64,000 nucleotides of DNA from contig JAPUER010000058.1 in assembly GCA_027492485.1 (NCBI GenBank), forward strand, positions 2,619 to 66,618. Reading direction: 5' to 3'. This DNA comes from Betaproteobacteria bacterium (lineage in GTDB: Bacteria > Pseudomonadota > Gammaproteobacteria > Burkholderiales > Casimicrobiaceae). Shown here in pieces: positions 1-5,755 of the stretch. The translations under genes were made by a program, and so were the position numbers. Numbering within the stretch: position 1 is the stretch's first letter; the number at the start of each line of letters is the position of its first letter. The notes under the pieces were generated by a model. It searched no databases. It was not told where the DNA came from and was given only the letters and a program-made list of their open reading frames with translations.

Positions 1-81
1 GGCGACGATGGCGAAAGTTGCGCCCGCGTCGTCGAGGTTGAACTTGAATTTCTTTGGTGTTGTGCTCATGGCTTCGATCAT
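1..81 (-). CDS. N-terminal fragment of an unknown protein, cut by the left edge
   Basis: An open frame starts at ATG 81-79 and runs off the window with 27 codons visible (MIEAMSTTPKKF...). Its start overlaps the stop of the preceding peptide gene as ATGA, which is typical of translational coupling, so the two are probably one operon. A second in-frame ATG at 69-67 is an alternative start. The visible part is charged (KKFKF, LDD) with no signal peptide. No family is recognisable from so little. In a peptide cluster it could be another precursor, an immunity protein or a modification enzyme; that is guesswork. Confidence 0.4.
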   Translation of the reverse strand, partial: MIEAMSTTPKKFKFNLDDAGATFAIVA

Positions 82-218
82 TCGAGTGCTTCCGTGCCGA
101 GCAGGGTGCTGACGATTCCGCCAATACCACCACCGACGCCGGTACAGCCTTGCCCGTTGCCGCTATCGACCACGCCGCCGTTGACTGCGGCTTGTTCTGT
201 TGTGTTGATCGTTTTCAT
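78..218 (-). CDS. 46-residue Gly-rich peptide, possible bacteriocin or RiPP precursor
   Basis: The ORF encodes MKTINTTEQAAVNGG, then a Gly-rich tail with one Cys (GQGCTGVGGGIGG) and a hydrophobic stretch IVSTLL. The Gly-Gly at residues 14-15 and the GxxxG-rich hydrophobic segment resemble class II bacteriocin precursors processed after a double glycine, although the leader lacks the usual acidic/leucine pattern. The stop overlaps the next start as ATGA. The ATG is in turn overlapped by the stop of an 18-codon upstream ORF (215-271). The Shine-Dalgarno signal is weak, so translation may rely on coupling. Function is inferred only from composition and from the LuxR-linked context. Confidence 0.5.
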   Translation of the reverse strand: MKTINTTEQAAVNGGVVDSGNGQGCTGVGGGIGGIVSTLLGTEALE

Positions 219-271
219 GTGTTGTCTTTTTTATTGTTGTGTCGGCCTACGCCTCTTGCCGGGCGCTTCAT
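215..271 (-). CDS. Possible 18-codon coupling ORF
   Basis: A tiny ORF (MKRPARGVGRHNNKKDNT) ends in TGA overlapping the ATG of the Gly-rich peptide gene (ATGA). It is basic and has no clear ribosome-binding site. It may be a leader that couples translation, or chance. Confidence 0.18.
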   Translation of the reverse strand: MKRPARGVGRHNNKKDNT

Positions 272-281
272 CGATTCGGTT

Positions 282-407
282 CTACGTCTCGTGGCGTGAT
301 GCGGTTGTGTCTGCGGGCTCTGGTTGCTTTTGCTTTTCTTGTCCCCGTTGTTTTGACACCGCCGCATCACGCCACTGCTTGAATTCTTGTTTTGATTTGC
401 GGTTCAT
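282..407 (-). CDS. 41-residue charged hypothetical peptide
   Basis: The ORF encodes a very hydrophilic peptide rich in Lys, Gln, Glu and Arg (MNRKSKQEFKQWRDAAV...). It has no Cys, no double glycine and no membrane segment. A GAAGGA Shine-Dalgarno lies 7 nt before the ATG, but that stretch may belong to a degenerate dispersed repeat (410-448), so the signal could be coincidental. It lies in line with the other peptide genes on the minus strand. It is not recognised and could be non-coding. Confidence 0.35.
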   Translation of the reverse strand: MNRKSKQEFKQWRDAAVSKQRGQEKQKQPEPADTTASRHET

Positions 408-409
408 GG

Positions 410-448
410 TTCGATCCTTCGTCAAGCTCAGGATCACCACGAACGGCA
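410..448. repeat. Degenerate GTTCACC/CTGAGC-type dispersed repeat
   Basis: The segment holds ATCCTTCGTCAAGCTCAGG and then CACGAACGG. It resembles the hairpin repeat at 52804-52931 and 60401-60468 (TCCTGAGCTTGCGAAGG, GGTGAACGG). The match is partial, so this may be a decayed copy. Confidence 0.35.
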
Positions 449-453
449 GGTAT

Positions 454-561
454 TTAGTCGAAATCGATAACGAGGCATCCGTCGCAGGCCACGCAGAGCC
501 AGTCGCTCTGATTCATCTCGTGGCTTTCAATTTCGGGTAGCTCGAACTCTGCGGGTTTCAT
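454..561 (-). CDS. 35-residue Cys-rich peptide (CVACDGC motif)
   Basis: The ORF starts at ATG 561 with an AGGAG Shine-Dalgarno 7 nt upstream, one of the best in this cluster. The product has an acidic N-terminal half (ELPEIESHEMNQSD) and a C-terminal core WLCVACDGCLVIDFD with three Cys spaced C-x2-C-x2-C. A short acidic leader followed by a Cys-rich core suggests a modified peptide, a metal-binding peptide or a disulfide peptide. No double glycine is present. It is the first gene after lux-box promoter 1, about 100 nt downstream. No family is recognised. Confidence 0.55.
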   Translation of the reverse strand: MKPAEFELPEIESHEMNQSDWLCVACDGCLVIDFD

Positions 562-620
562 GTGGCTCTCCTTGTTGATGGACGGAAGCTTCGCTGTGCT
601 CGGCTACCGCTTGTTTGTTG

Positions 621-680
621 TTTACCGTGGAATGAATTTGATCGGAAATTTCGGTTTTGCGTAACTGTCAGAACTGACAG
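621..680 (-). promoter_or_regulatory. LuxR-controlled promoter 1 with a lux-box-like palindrome
   Basis: CTGTCAGAACTGACAG at 665-680 is a 7-bp perfect inverted repeat with a 2-nt centre. It fits the CT-N12-AG pattern of LuxR-family binding sites. Exactly 18 nt downstream on the minus strand begins a 26-nt block (646-621, starting TCCGAT and ending CGGTAAA) that matches promoter 2 at 22 of 26 positions. The box faces the Cys-rich peptide gene at 561. LuxR control is inferred from the adjacent regulator gene. Confidence 0.7.
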
Positions 681-695
681 GTGATGCGGCCGAAG

Positions 696-836
696 TTACT
701 GATAGCGTCCGCAAACACCGCCCGCATTCGACGACGCGGACGCGGTGCAATGCCGAGGCACACAGCCGTTGTCGTCGCGATTGCGTTCGTGGTGACGATT
801 GATCGGTTCGTGGTCGAGGGGGAAGTGCTTGCTCAT
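696..836 (-). CDS. 46-residue His/Arg/Cys-containing hypothetical peptide
   Basis: The ORF begins 18 nt after the stop of the double-glycine peptide gene, so both probably share lux-box promoter 2. The product is hydrophilic (MSKHFPLDHEPINRHHERNR...) with three Cys and a late Gly-Gly (SSNAGGVCGRYQ). The Shine-Dalgarno is poor. It ends just before lux box 1. No family is recognised. It may be a second precursor or a small accessory or immunity peptide. Confidence 0.4.
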   Translation of the reverse strand: MSKHFPLDHEPINRHHERNRDDNGCVPRHCTASASSNAGGVCGRYQ

Positions 837-854
837 GGTGAATTGGCGCTTGGG

Positions 855-998
855 TTAGATGATGACAATGGGGCCGGACGACACGTCGCCAACTCCTCCA
901 CCGATTGCGTCAAGGAAAGATGCGTCGAGCTCGGAAATACCTGTTGCATTCATCTCGGTGGCTGCGATGTTTTTGTTCTTGTCGTTCTTCTTGTTCAT
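855..998 (-). CDS. 47-residue double-glycine-leader peptide
   Basis: The ATG at 998 is preceded by AAAAGGAG with 7-nt spacing. The leader ends ISELDASFLDAIGGG, which fits the double-glycine consensus of peptides cleaved by C39-peptidase ABC exporters (acidic residue, hydrophobic positions, then GG). Cleavage after Gly-Gly would leave a short hydrophobic mature peptide of about 13-14 residues (GVGDVSSGPIVII), small for a bacteriocin and nearer to a signalling peptide or RiPP. It is the first gene after lux-box promoter 2. No exporter or modification enzyme is visible; it would have to lie left of the window or elsewhere. Confidence 0.65.
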   Translation of the reverse strand: MNKKNDKNKNIAATEMNATGISELDASFLDAIGGGVGDVSSGPIVII

Positions 999-1033
999 GA
1001 TCCGCTCCTTTTGTTTTTCTGTTTGCCGGTGTG

Positions 1034-1094
1034 TTTCACCGTTGAATGAATTCAATCGGAGAACGGGCTTTGTGAAAACTGTCAGAGCTGACAG
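1034..1094 (-). promoter_or_regulatory. LuxR-controlled promoter 2 with a lux-box-like palindrome
   Basis: CTGTCAGAGCTGACAG at 1079-1094 differs from box 1 by one base. It keeps the same 7-bp arms and the CT-N12-AG pattern. The block shared with promoter 1 starts 18 nt further on (1060-1034). The site lies just after the luxR stop and before the double-glycine peptide gene. The repeated box, spacing and block argue for a duplicated regulated promoter. Confidence 0.7.
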
Positions 1095-1109
1095 GTAGAA
1101 GGAAACACG

Positions 1110-1817
1110 CTACACGACGAGCTTGAGCTCAAGCGCTTTTGCAATGGCCGCACGCTTGTTGAATACCCCAAGTTTTTCGCAGATATTGCGAACGTGGAAG
1201 TTCGCTGTTCGTTCGGTGCTACCTAGTATTGAGCCCACTTCAAATGCTGTCTTGCCGGCGACGGTCCACTTGAGAACATCGAGTTCTTTTGGAGTGAGCT
1301 TTGGGAAGTCAAGCTGCCTCGTGTGCGCAAGTAACCGGTCTAGTGCAGGGAAGGCGAACGTGCTAAATAGTTGGGCTTCTGCGATCACTCGAACGACCTC
1401 GACTGGGTCCACCGGCAGTTCCGCATCTCGCGCAAAGCCGATGTTCAATTTGGCACCGGTTGGTGAATGCGTCGGTATGTCAAACCCAGCACGAAATCCG
1501 AATGGCTTGAATAGATCAGCAACATGCCCAAGCCCAGACTGTTCGTACAGCGTGACGCCCCAGAGAATTGGTCGAGGAACAGTCTTTACCGCTGCGCTGA
1601 TTGGATCGACAGGGGCAAACTGCTCCTGCTGATCTAGCCATTTCTGCGGGTAATTGTTTATCGTTGTCCACGCTTGGTTTGGCTTTGGGGTGCAGTAATC
1701 CGCAATCACCAAATCAAACCCCAACTTCCTACCAAACTTGATAAGTTCGACTTTGAAGTCTTCGATGGTCGGTGCGTGCATCACCGACGCGTAGAGGTCT
1801 TCGAGCAGGTGGTTCAT
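1110..1817 (-). CDS. LuxR-family quorum-sensing regulator
   Basis: The 235-residue protein has an N-terminal autoinducer-binding domain (about 15-160) and a C-terminal LuxR/GerE helix-turn-helix (about 172-235, LTPKELDVLKWTVAGKTAFE). Pocket landmarks are W60 in NYPQKW, D71-P72, and W86 in PRPILW. The position four after W60, normally Tyr, is Gln (Q64), and the W-to-DP spacing is two residues shorter than in LasR. It may therefore bind a non-standard ligand. No luxI is visible. The start lacks a strong ribosome-binding site. It most likely binds the lux boxes at 665-680 and 1079-1094 and controls the peptide genes. Confidence 0.85.
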   Translation of the reverse strand: MNHLLEDLYASVMHAPTIEDFKVELIKFGRKLGFDLVIADYCTPKPNQAWTTINNYPQKWLDQQEQFAPVDPISAAVKTVPRPILWGVTLYEQSGLGHVADLFKPFGFRAGFDIPTHSPTGAKLNIGFARDAELPVDPVEVVRVIAEAQLFSTFAFPALDRLLAHTRQLDFPKLTPKELDVLKWTVAGKTAFEVGSILGSTERTANFHVRNICEKLGVFNKRAAIAKALELKLVV

Positions 1818-2368
1818 GCGCGAACTTCGGATTGCTTGATGACCGGATTGACGAAGTCAGCGCGAACCAAACCTGCGGCGCGACGTCGAGTTTGGCGAAA
1901 TGCGAATTGCGAAACGAGAAGGTGCATGGTGACGGTGTTCATTTGGACGATTTGCGACCGCGCCACGAAACGTGGCGCAGCGAAAACAACAACAACAACG
2001 ACGACCGAAGCAGCGGGCCACAGAGTGCGCGGGATTCGCGGGTGCGTGGCGTACGAGAGGGAAAAGCGATGCGCAGTCAGGTTTTTGACCTGCGGGGAGT
2101 GTAATGGCAGCCTTTGATGTAAGTAAATAAGACATCGTCATGTTGCGAATAATCCGAGGCGGTTTGATGCTGCGACGCAACATGCCTTGCCACGCGACAC
2201 TGAGCTGGCGCCCCGAACGGTGTTGACGATCTCGGATTACCTTCGTGTTGAATTCCGGCGTCAGCTTGCGCCGTCGGTGCCGCGCTTTTCGGTGACGCCG
2301 ACTAGTCCTTGTCGCAGCTATTCCGGCGTTAGTTTCTACCGGAGTTCCACACTTATCTTGGTGTCTTG
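1818..2368. other. 550-nt intergenic stretch without a supported gene
   Basis: No ORF here has a convincing ribosome-binding site or family resemblance. The stretch probably holds the luxR promoter, but none stands out. Visible structure is limited to a 9-bp inverted repeat, CATGTTGCG (2139-2147) with CGCAACATG (2176-2184), and a smaller one, CAGGTTTTTGACCTG (2078-2092). Confidence 0.4.
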
Positions 2369-2396
2369 AAAAGCGGGGGCACTTTTCATCCCCGCT
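2369..2396 (-). terminator. Candidate Rho-independent terminator after the envZ-like gene
   Basis: On the minus strand AGCGGGG and CCCCGCT form a 7-bp GC stem around an 11-nt loop, followed by a short TTTT. The stem starts inside the last codons of the kinase gene. The U-tract is short, so strength is uncertain. Confidence 0.45.
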
Positions 2397-3720
2397 CGGC
2401 CAGCGGTAGCCGCAGCCGCGCCACCGTGCCGCCGCCCGAACGCGGCAACAGGTCGAGGCTACCGCCGTGCCATTTCGCCAGCCGCTCGACGATGGCGAGG
2501 CCGAGGCCGGCACCCATCGTGCCGCCGCGGGCATGGTCGCCACGCACGAAGGGCTGCTTGAGGCGCTCGCTGTCTTCCGCCTTGATGCCGTCGCCGGCAT
2601 CGAGCACGTCGATGTCGACCATTGCGCCGTCACGCCGCAGCAAGAGCTCGACCGGCGGCTTGCCGTAGCGGTGCGCGTTTTCGATCAGGTTCATCAGCAT
2701 GCGCTCGAAGGCGGCCGGGTAGGCATCGACGACGATGGCTTCCGGGCCCGGCTGCCAGCTCACCGGCAAGTTGCGCGAGGCCGCCTTGTGCGCGATGGCG
2801 CCGAGCACGATCTGCAAATCGGCCTGCTGCGGCGGCTCCTTCGGCGTGCCGCGGGCGAAATCGAGGAACTGGGTGACGATGCGGTCGATCTCGTCGATGT
2901 CGGCCGCCATTTCGTCGCGGCTCTGGGCGTCGCCGACCGAAATCTCGCTGGCCAGACGCAGCCGCGTCAGCGGCGTGCGGATGTCGTGCGAGATGCCGGC
3001 CAGCATGGTGCTGCGGTTGCGCTCCAGTTGCTCCAGATTGGCGGCCATGCGGTTGACGTTGCGGGCGACGCGCGAGATTTCCTGCGGCCCGTCTTCCGGC
3101 AGCGGGTCGGGGCGCTTGCCCTCGGCCACTTTGTCCACCGCGTCGGCTAGCTCGGCCAGCGGCTTGGTCAACCGCCGCGCGAACCAGTAGGTGCCGGCCA
3201 GCAGCAGCGCCAGCACACCGCCGAGCGTGAGCCAGAGCCGGAGCGGCACCTCGCCGGAATCGACGTTGCGGATCGGGAAGCCGGCCCAGACGCCGCGCGT
3301 GTTGCCCTCGGCGCCGACGTTGAGGCGAATCCACACTACCGGCTGCTCCATGCGCATGCCGAGGCGGATCTCGGTGTCGTGCCCGAGCTGCTCGTGCAGT
3401 TTTTCGACCAGCGGCTGCAACGCCGGGCCGCGCGGCACCTGGCCGATTTCGGGGCGGCGGTCGACCGGCACCAGCAGCGCGCCGTACTCGCGGCCGATCA
3501 TCTGCAGGCCCATGAGCGGCCGGCCGGAACGGTCCTCGCTGGCCTGCTTGTTGAGCGCGTTGCGCAGCGCCTCGATCTGGGCGATCTTCGCCTCCGAAAA
3601 GTTGCGCGCGATGAGCCCGGCGCGATCCTGCCGGAACAGCAGCGCCATCGCCAGCACGGCCACCAGCAGCGCCACCAGCAGCAGCGCCACCATGCGCCAG
3701 AACAGGCTTTTCGGCAGCAC
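2386..3720 (-). CDS. envZ: EnvZ-type sensor histidine kinase
   Basis: The 444-residue inner-membrane kinase has an N-terminal membrane helix (about 8-29), a periplasmic sensor region (about 30-160), a second helix (about 161-180), a HAMP segment, a HisKA box with GISHDIRTPLTRLRLA and an ATPase domain (NLIENAHRYG, DAGDGI, GAGLGLAIV). The H-box is the EnvZ form. The gene lies 15 nt after its response regulator and they are surely co-transcribed. Family knowledge says it autophosphorylates and passes phosphate to OmpR in response to osmotic or envelope conditions; the true signal here is unknown. Confidence 0.88.
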   Translation of the reverse strand: MLPKSLFWRMVALLLVALLVAVLAMALLFRQDRAGLIARNFSEAKIAQIEALRNALNKQASEDRSGRPLMGLQMIGREYGALLVPVDRRPEIGQVPRGPALQPLVEKLHEQLGHDTEIRLGMRMEQPVVWIRLNVGAEGNTRGVWAGFPIRNVDSGEVPLRLWLTLGGVLALLLAGTYWFARRLTKPLAELADAVDKVAEGKRPDPLPEDGPQEISRVARNVNRMAANLEQLERNRSTMLAGISHDIRTPLTRLRLASEISVGDAQSRDEMAADIDEIDRIVTQFLDFARGTPKEPPQQADLQIVLGAIAHKAASRNLPVSWQPGPEAIVVDAYPAAFERMLMNLIENAHRYGKPPVELLLRRDGAMVDIDVLDAGDGIKAEDSERLKQPFVRGDHARGGTMGAGLGLAIVERLAKWHGGSLDLLPRSGGGTVARLRLPLAERG

Positions 3721-3735
3721 GATCGCAGCGCCCGC

Positions 3736-4443
3736 TCAGTCCGGCACGAACACGTAGCCGCGGCCCCACACCGTCTGGATGTAGCGCGGCTTGCCGGCGT
3801 CCGCCTCGACCAGTTTGCGCAGGCGCGACACCTGCACGTCCACCGCGCGATCGAACACCTCGTGCTCCTTGCCGCGCGCCAGCATCGACAGCCGTTCGCG
3901 CGACAGCGATTCGTGCGGGTGGGTGACGAACACCTTGAGCATGGCGAATTCGCTGGTAGTCAGCTCCTGCACCTCGCCGGCGCGGGTCAGCGTGCGGGTG
4001 GTGAAATTGACCTCGCAATCGCCGAAGCGAAGCGGCTGGTCGACCGGCAGCGGCGCGCCCGGCGCCGCCTCGGCGACCCGGCGCAGCACGGCATGCATGC
4101 GCGCCACCAACTCGCGCGGACTGAAGGGTTTCGGCAGATAGTCGTCGGCGCCGGCGTCGAGGCCGTCGATGCGCTCGTCCTCCTCGCCCTTGGCGGTCAG
4201 CATGATGATCGGCGTGCGGTCGCCGCCGCTGCGCAGGCGCCGGCAGACGGCGATGCCGTCCTCGTGCGGCATCATCCAGTCGAGCACGATCAGATGCGGC
4301 GGGTCGCGCTCCATGCGGCGCGACAGCTCGCGCGCATCGGGCAGGCTGGTCACGCGAAAGCCCTGTTCGCCGAGGAAGCGCTGCAGCAGATCGCGCAGAC
4401 GCAGGTCGTCGTCGACGATGAGAATATGGTGCGATCCACTCAT
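3736..4443 (-). CDS. ompR: OmpR-type response regulator
   Basis: The 235-residue protein has a receiver domain (about 6-120) with the acidic pocket VDDD, the phospho-acceptor in LDWMMPHEDG and the conserved Lys in LPKPF. A winged-helix C-terminal domain (about 135-233) ends QTVWGRGYVFVPD. It resembles OmpR throughout (TAKGEEDERIDGL, GADDY). It is the first gene of the pair with the EnvZ-like kinase. It is transcribed away from the Spy/CpxP-like gene across a 124-nt region holding tandem half-sites at 4482-4500, which suggests it controls that gene or itself. Confidence 0.88.
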   Translation of the reverse strand: MSGSHHILIVDDDLRLRDLLQRFLGEQGFRVTSLPDARELSRRMERDPPHLIVLDWMMPHEDGIAVCRRLRSGGDRTPIIMLTAKGEEDERIDGLDAGADDYLPKPFSPRELVARMHAVLRRVAEAAPGAPLPVDQPLRFGDCEVNFTTRTLTRAGEVQELTTSEFAMLKVFVTHPHESLSRERLSMLARGKEHEVFDRAVDVQVSRLRKLVEADAGKPRYIQTVWGRGYVFVPD

Positions 4444-4474
4444 GGTGGAAACATAACAGAGCGCGCCGGGCCCG

Positions 4475-4500
4475 GCATACGGCGCTTACATGCGCTTACA
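4475..4500 (+). promoter_or_regulatory. Tandem direct repeat, likely OmpR-family binding site
   Basis: GCGCTTACA occurs twice with a 10-bp period (4482-4490 and 4492-4500), preceded by a weaker GCATAC at 4475. Direct half-sites one helical turn apart are the hallmark of OmpR/PhoB-family operators. The site lies between the divergent ompR-like and Spy-like genes. Confidence 0.55.
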
Positions 4501-4567
4501 AATGGCTGGCGGCGGCGATTGCGGGACAATGACGGCTGCAACAACCAGAAGACGGACAGGAGGCGCA

Positions 4568-5059
4568 ATGAATTCATCACAACGGCGAGCCGCTCGCTGC
4601 GGCGGCTGGCTGGCGGCGCTGCTGCTGGCGGCGACCGCCATCCCGGCGGCGGCGCAAGTGCCGCCCGGCATGCCACCGGTGGGCCTGCCCTACGGCAACT
4701 ACTTCGCAGCGGTGAAGGCGAAGCTGAACATGACGCCAGCGCAGGACGCGCAATACACCGTCGCGCTGAAGGCCACGGTGAAGGCCAACGAGGCGGCGCG
4801 CAAGGCGCGCACCGCCGCCGCCGATGCCGCGAAAGCGGAGCTGGCGAAGCCGGAGCCGAACTTCGAACGGCTGCTCAGCATGCGCGAGGAGTTCGGCGAA
4901 CTCAGCGCCAACGAACGGAAAGCCGCCATTTCGGAATGGGTCAGGTTTACCCAGATGCTGAACGCGGAACAAAAGGCGCTGGTCAAGGGTCAACTGCTTG
5001 ATCGCGTCTCTCGCGCAGAAGCTTTGCGCGAAAAATTTCGGCAGCGCCACGGGGGCTAG
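4568..5059 (+). CDS. Spy/CpxP-like periplasmic stress protein
   Basis: The 163-residue protein has a signal peptide (WLAALLLAATAIPAAAQ) and a mature part predicted to be all-helical and rich in Ala, Lys and Glu (KAKLNMTPAQDAQYTVALKA). A helical periplasmic protein with an LTPAQ-like motif near the first helix is typical of the Spy/CpxP/LTXXQ family of small envelope chaperones. The start is ATG 4568 because GGAGG lies 5 nt upstream; an upstream in-frame ATG at 4490 falls in the operator region. It is divergent from the OmpR/EnvZ pair and followed by a terminator at 5115. The family is clear by shape, not by strong motif. Confidence 0.65.
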   Translation: MNSSQRRAARCGGWLAALLLAATAIPAAAQVPPGMPPVGLPYGNYFAAVKAKLNMTPAQDAQYTVALKATVKANEAARKARTAAADAAKAELAKPEPNFERLLSMREEFGELSANERKAAISEWVRFTQMLNAEQKALVKGQLLDRVSRAEALREKFRQRHGG

Positions 5060-5114
5060 CGACCTTGCGGCGCCGCGGATGAGCCGCGGTTGATACGAAT
5101 GCTCATGCCTTATC

Positions 5115-5139
5115 AGCCCGGCTCCGGCCGGGCTTTTTT
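5115..5139 (+). terminator. Rho-independent terminator
   Basis: AGCCCGGC and GCCGGGCT form a GC-rich stem with a short loop, followed by a run of T. It closes the Spy-like transcript. Confidence 0.85.
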
Positions 5140-5228
5140 ATGGCCACGACCGCCGCGCCGGCTGATGGCGCGACCGCCACGCCGGCACCGCTTCCGAGCA
5201 TTCCGACGGGTTTTCCCGAAAAAAGTGC

Positions 5229-5257
5229 TTGACAGGACGGGCCTGGACCTCTAATAT
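5229..5257 (+). promoter_or_regulatory. Strong sigma-70 promoter of a small RNA
   Basis: TTGACA at 5229-5234 is a perfect -35 box. After a 17-nt spacer comes TAATAT at 5252-5257 (one mismatch). Transcription should start near 5264. No coding region follows on this strand before the terminator at 5356-5382. Confidence 0.75.
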
Positions 5258-5263
5258 GACATT

Positions 5264-5382
5264 TGCATACTTCAGACGACTTCTCTTCTAGGTGTGCCCC
5301 TTTGAGACCACCCCCTCGATACACCTCCGGTCTTATCAGGTCTCTCAGGACTCCAGCCCGCGATCTCCGCGGGCTTTTTTTT
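5264..5382 (+). ncRNA. Candidate small regulatory RNA, about 119 nt
   Basis: The segment lies between a near-consensus promoter and a strong terminator, with no convincing ORF. AGGTGT (5290-5295) can pair with ACACCT (5321-5326), and GAGACC (5304-5309) with GGTCTC (5339-5344); the two stems are mutually exclusive as written, so the fold may switch. C-rich runs (CCCC at 5297-5300, CCCCC at 5311-5315) and ACACCTCC could pair with Shine-Dalgarno sequences of target mRNAs, as in trans-acting sRNAs. It sits about 200 nt after the Spy/CpxP-like gene but has its own promoter. No known RNA family is recognised. Confidence 0.65.
5356..5382 (+). terminator. Rho-independent terminator of the small RNA
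   Basis: GCCCGCG (5356-5362) pairs perfectly with CGCGGGC (5368-5374) around a 5-nt loop, followed by eight T. Confidence 0.9.
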
Positions 5383-5396
5383 GCCGGAACCGGCAA

Positions 5397-5755
5397 CAGC
5401 ATTTCGGCTTGAGCCTCAATCCGTATGGGCTCAGACCACGAATCGGCGCAAAGTCGACTCCTGATCCGCAATGGGGCTCAGTCTCAGTAACGGCGTGGTG
5501 CGTGTCGCGCTTGCCGAGTCACGGCCCCCTCCCCGCTCGCCGGGGAGGGCGGGGGTGGGGTATGAAGGCGGCGGTCGCTCTTGTGCGGACTCTCCGGCGA
5601 GACTGCCTACCCCCTCCCAGCCTCCCCCGGCAAGCGGGGGAGGGGCGCTGCCCGATCCCTCCGCACTCGTTTACTGAGGCAGCTTGCCAATCAGGAGTCG
5701 ACTATTTCGTTTTCTGCGCTCGGCGCCCAATGCCAATGCGGCATGGCGCAAAAAG

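Noticed and set aside
2078-2092. CAGGTTTTTGACCTG inverted repeat considered as a third lux box
   Set aside because: The arms are in the reverse sense (CAGGT...ACCTG), and it lacks the CT-N12-AG pattern and the conserved downstream block.
1857-2633. A 258-codon minus-strand frame across the gap after envZ
   Set aside because: It overlaps the kinase gene out of frame, has no ribosome-binding site, and contains Arg and Cys runs typical of non-coding reading.
5103-5471. A 122-codon minus-strand ORF over the small RNA gene
   Set aside because: It has no ribosome-binding site or domain, and it runs through a terminator, a promoter and a repeat.
5500-5690. GC-rich hairpins considered as a CRISPR array
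   Set aside because: There are no regularly spaced direct repeats; the segment is the interior of the MITE-like element with inverted hairpins.
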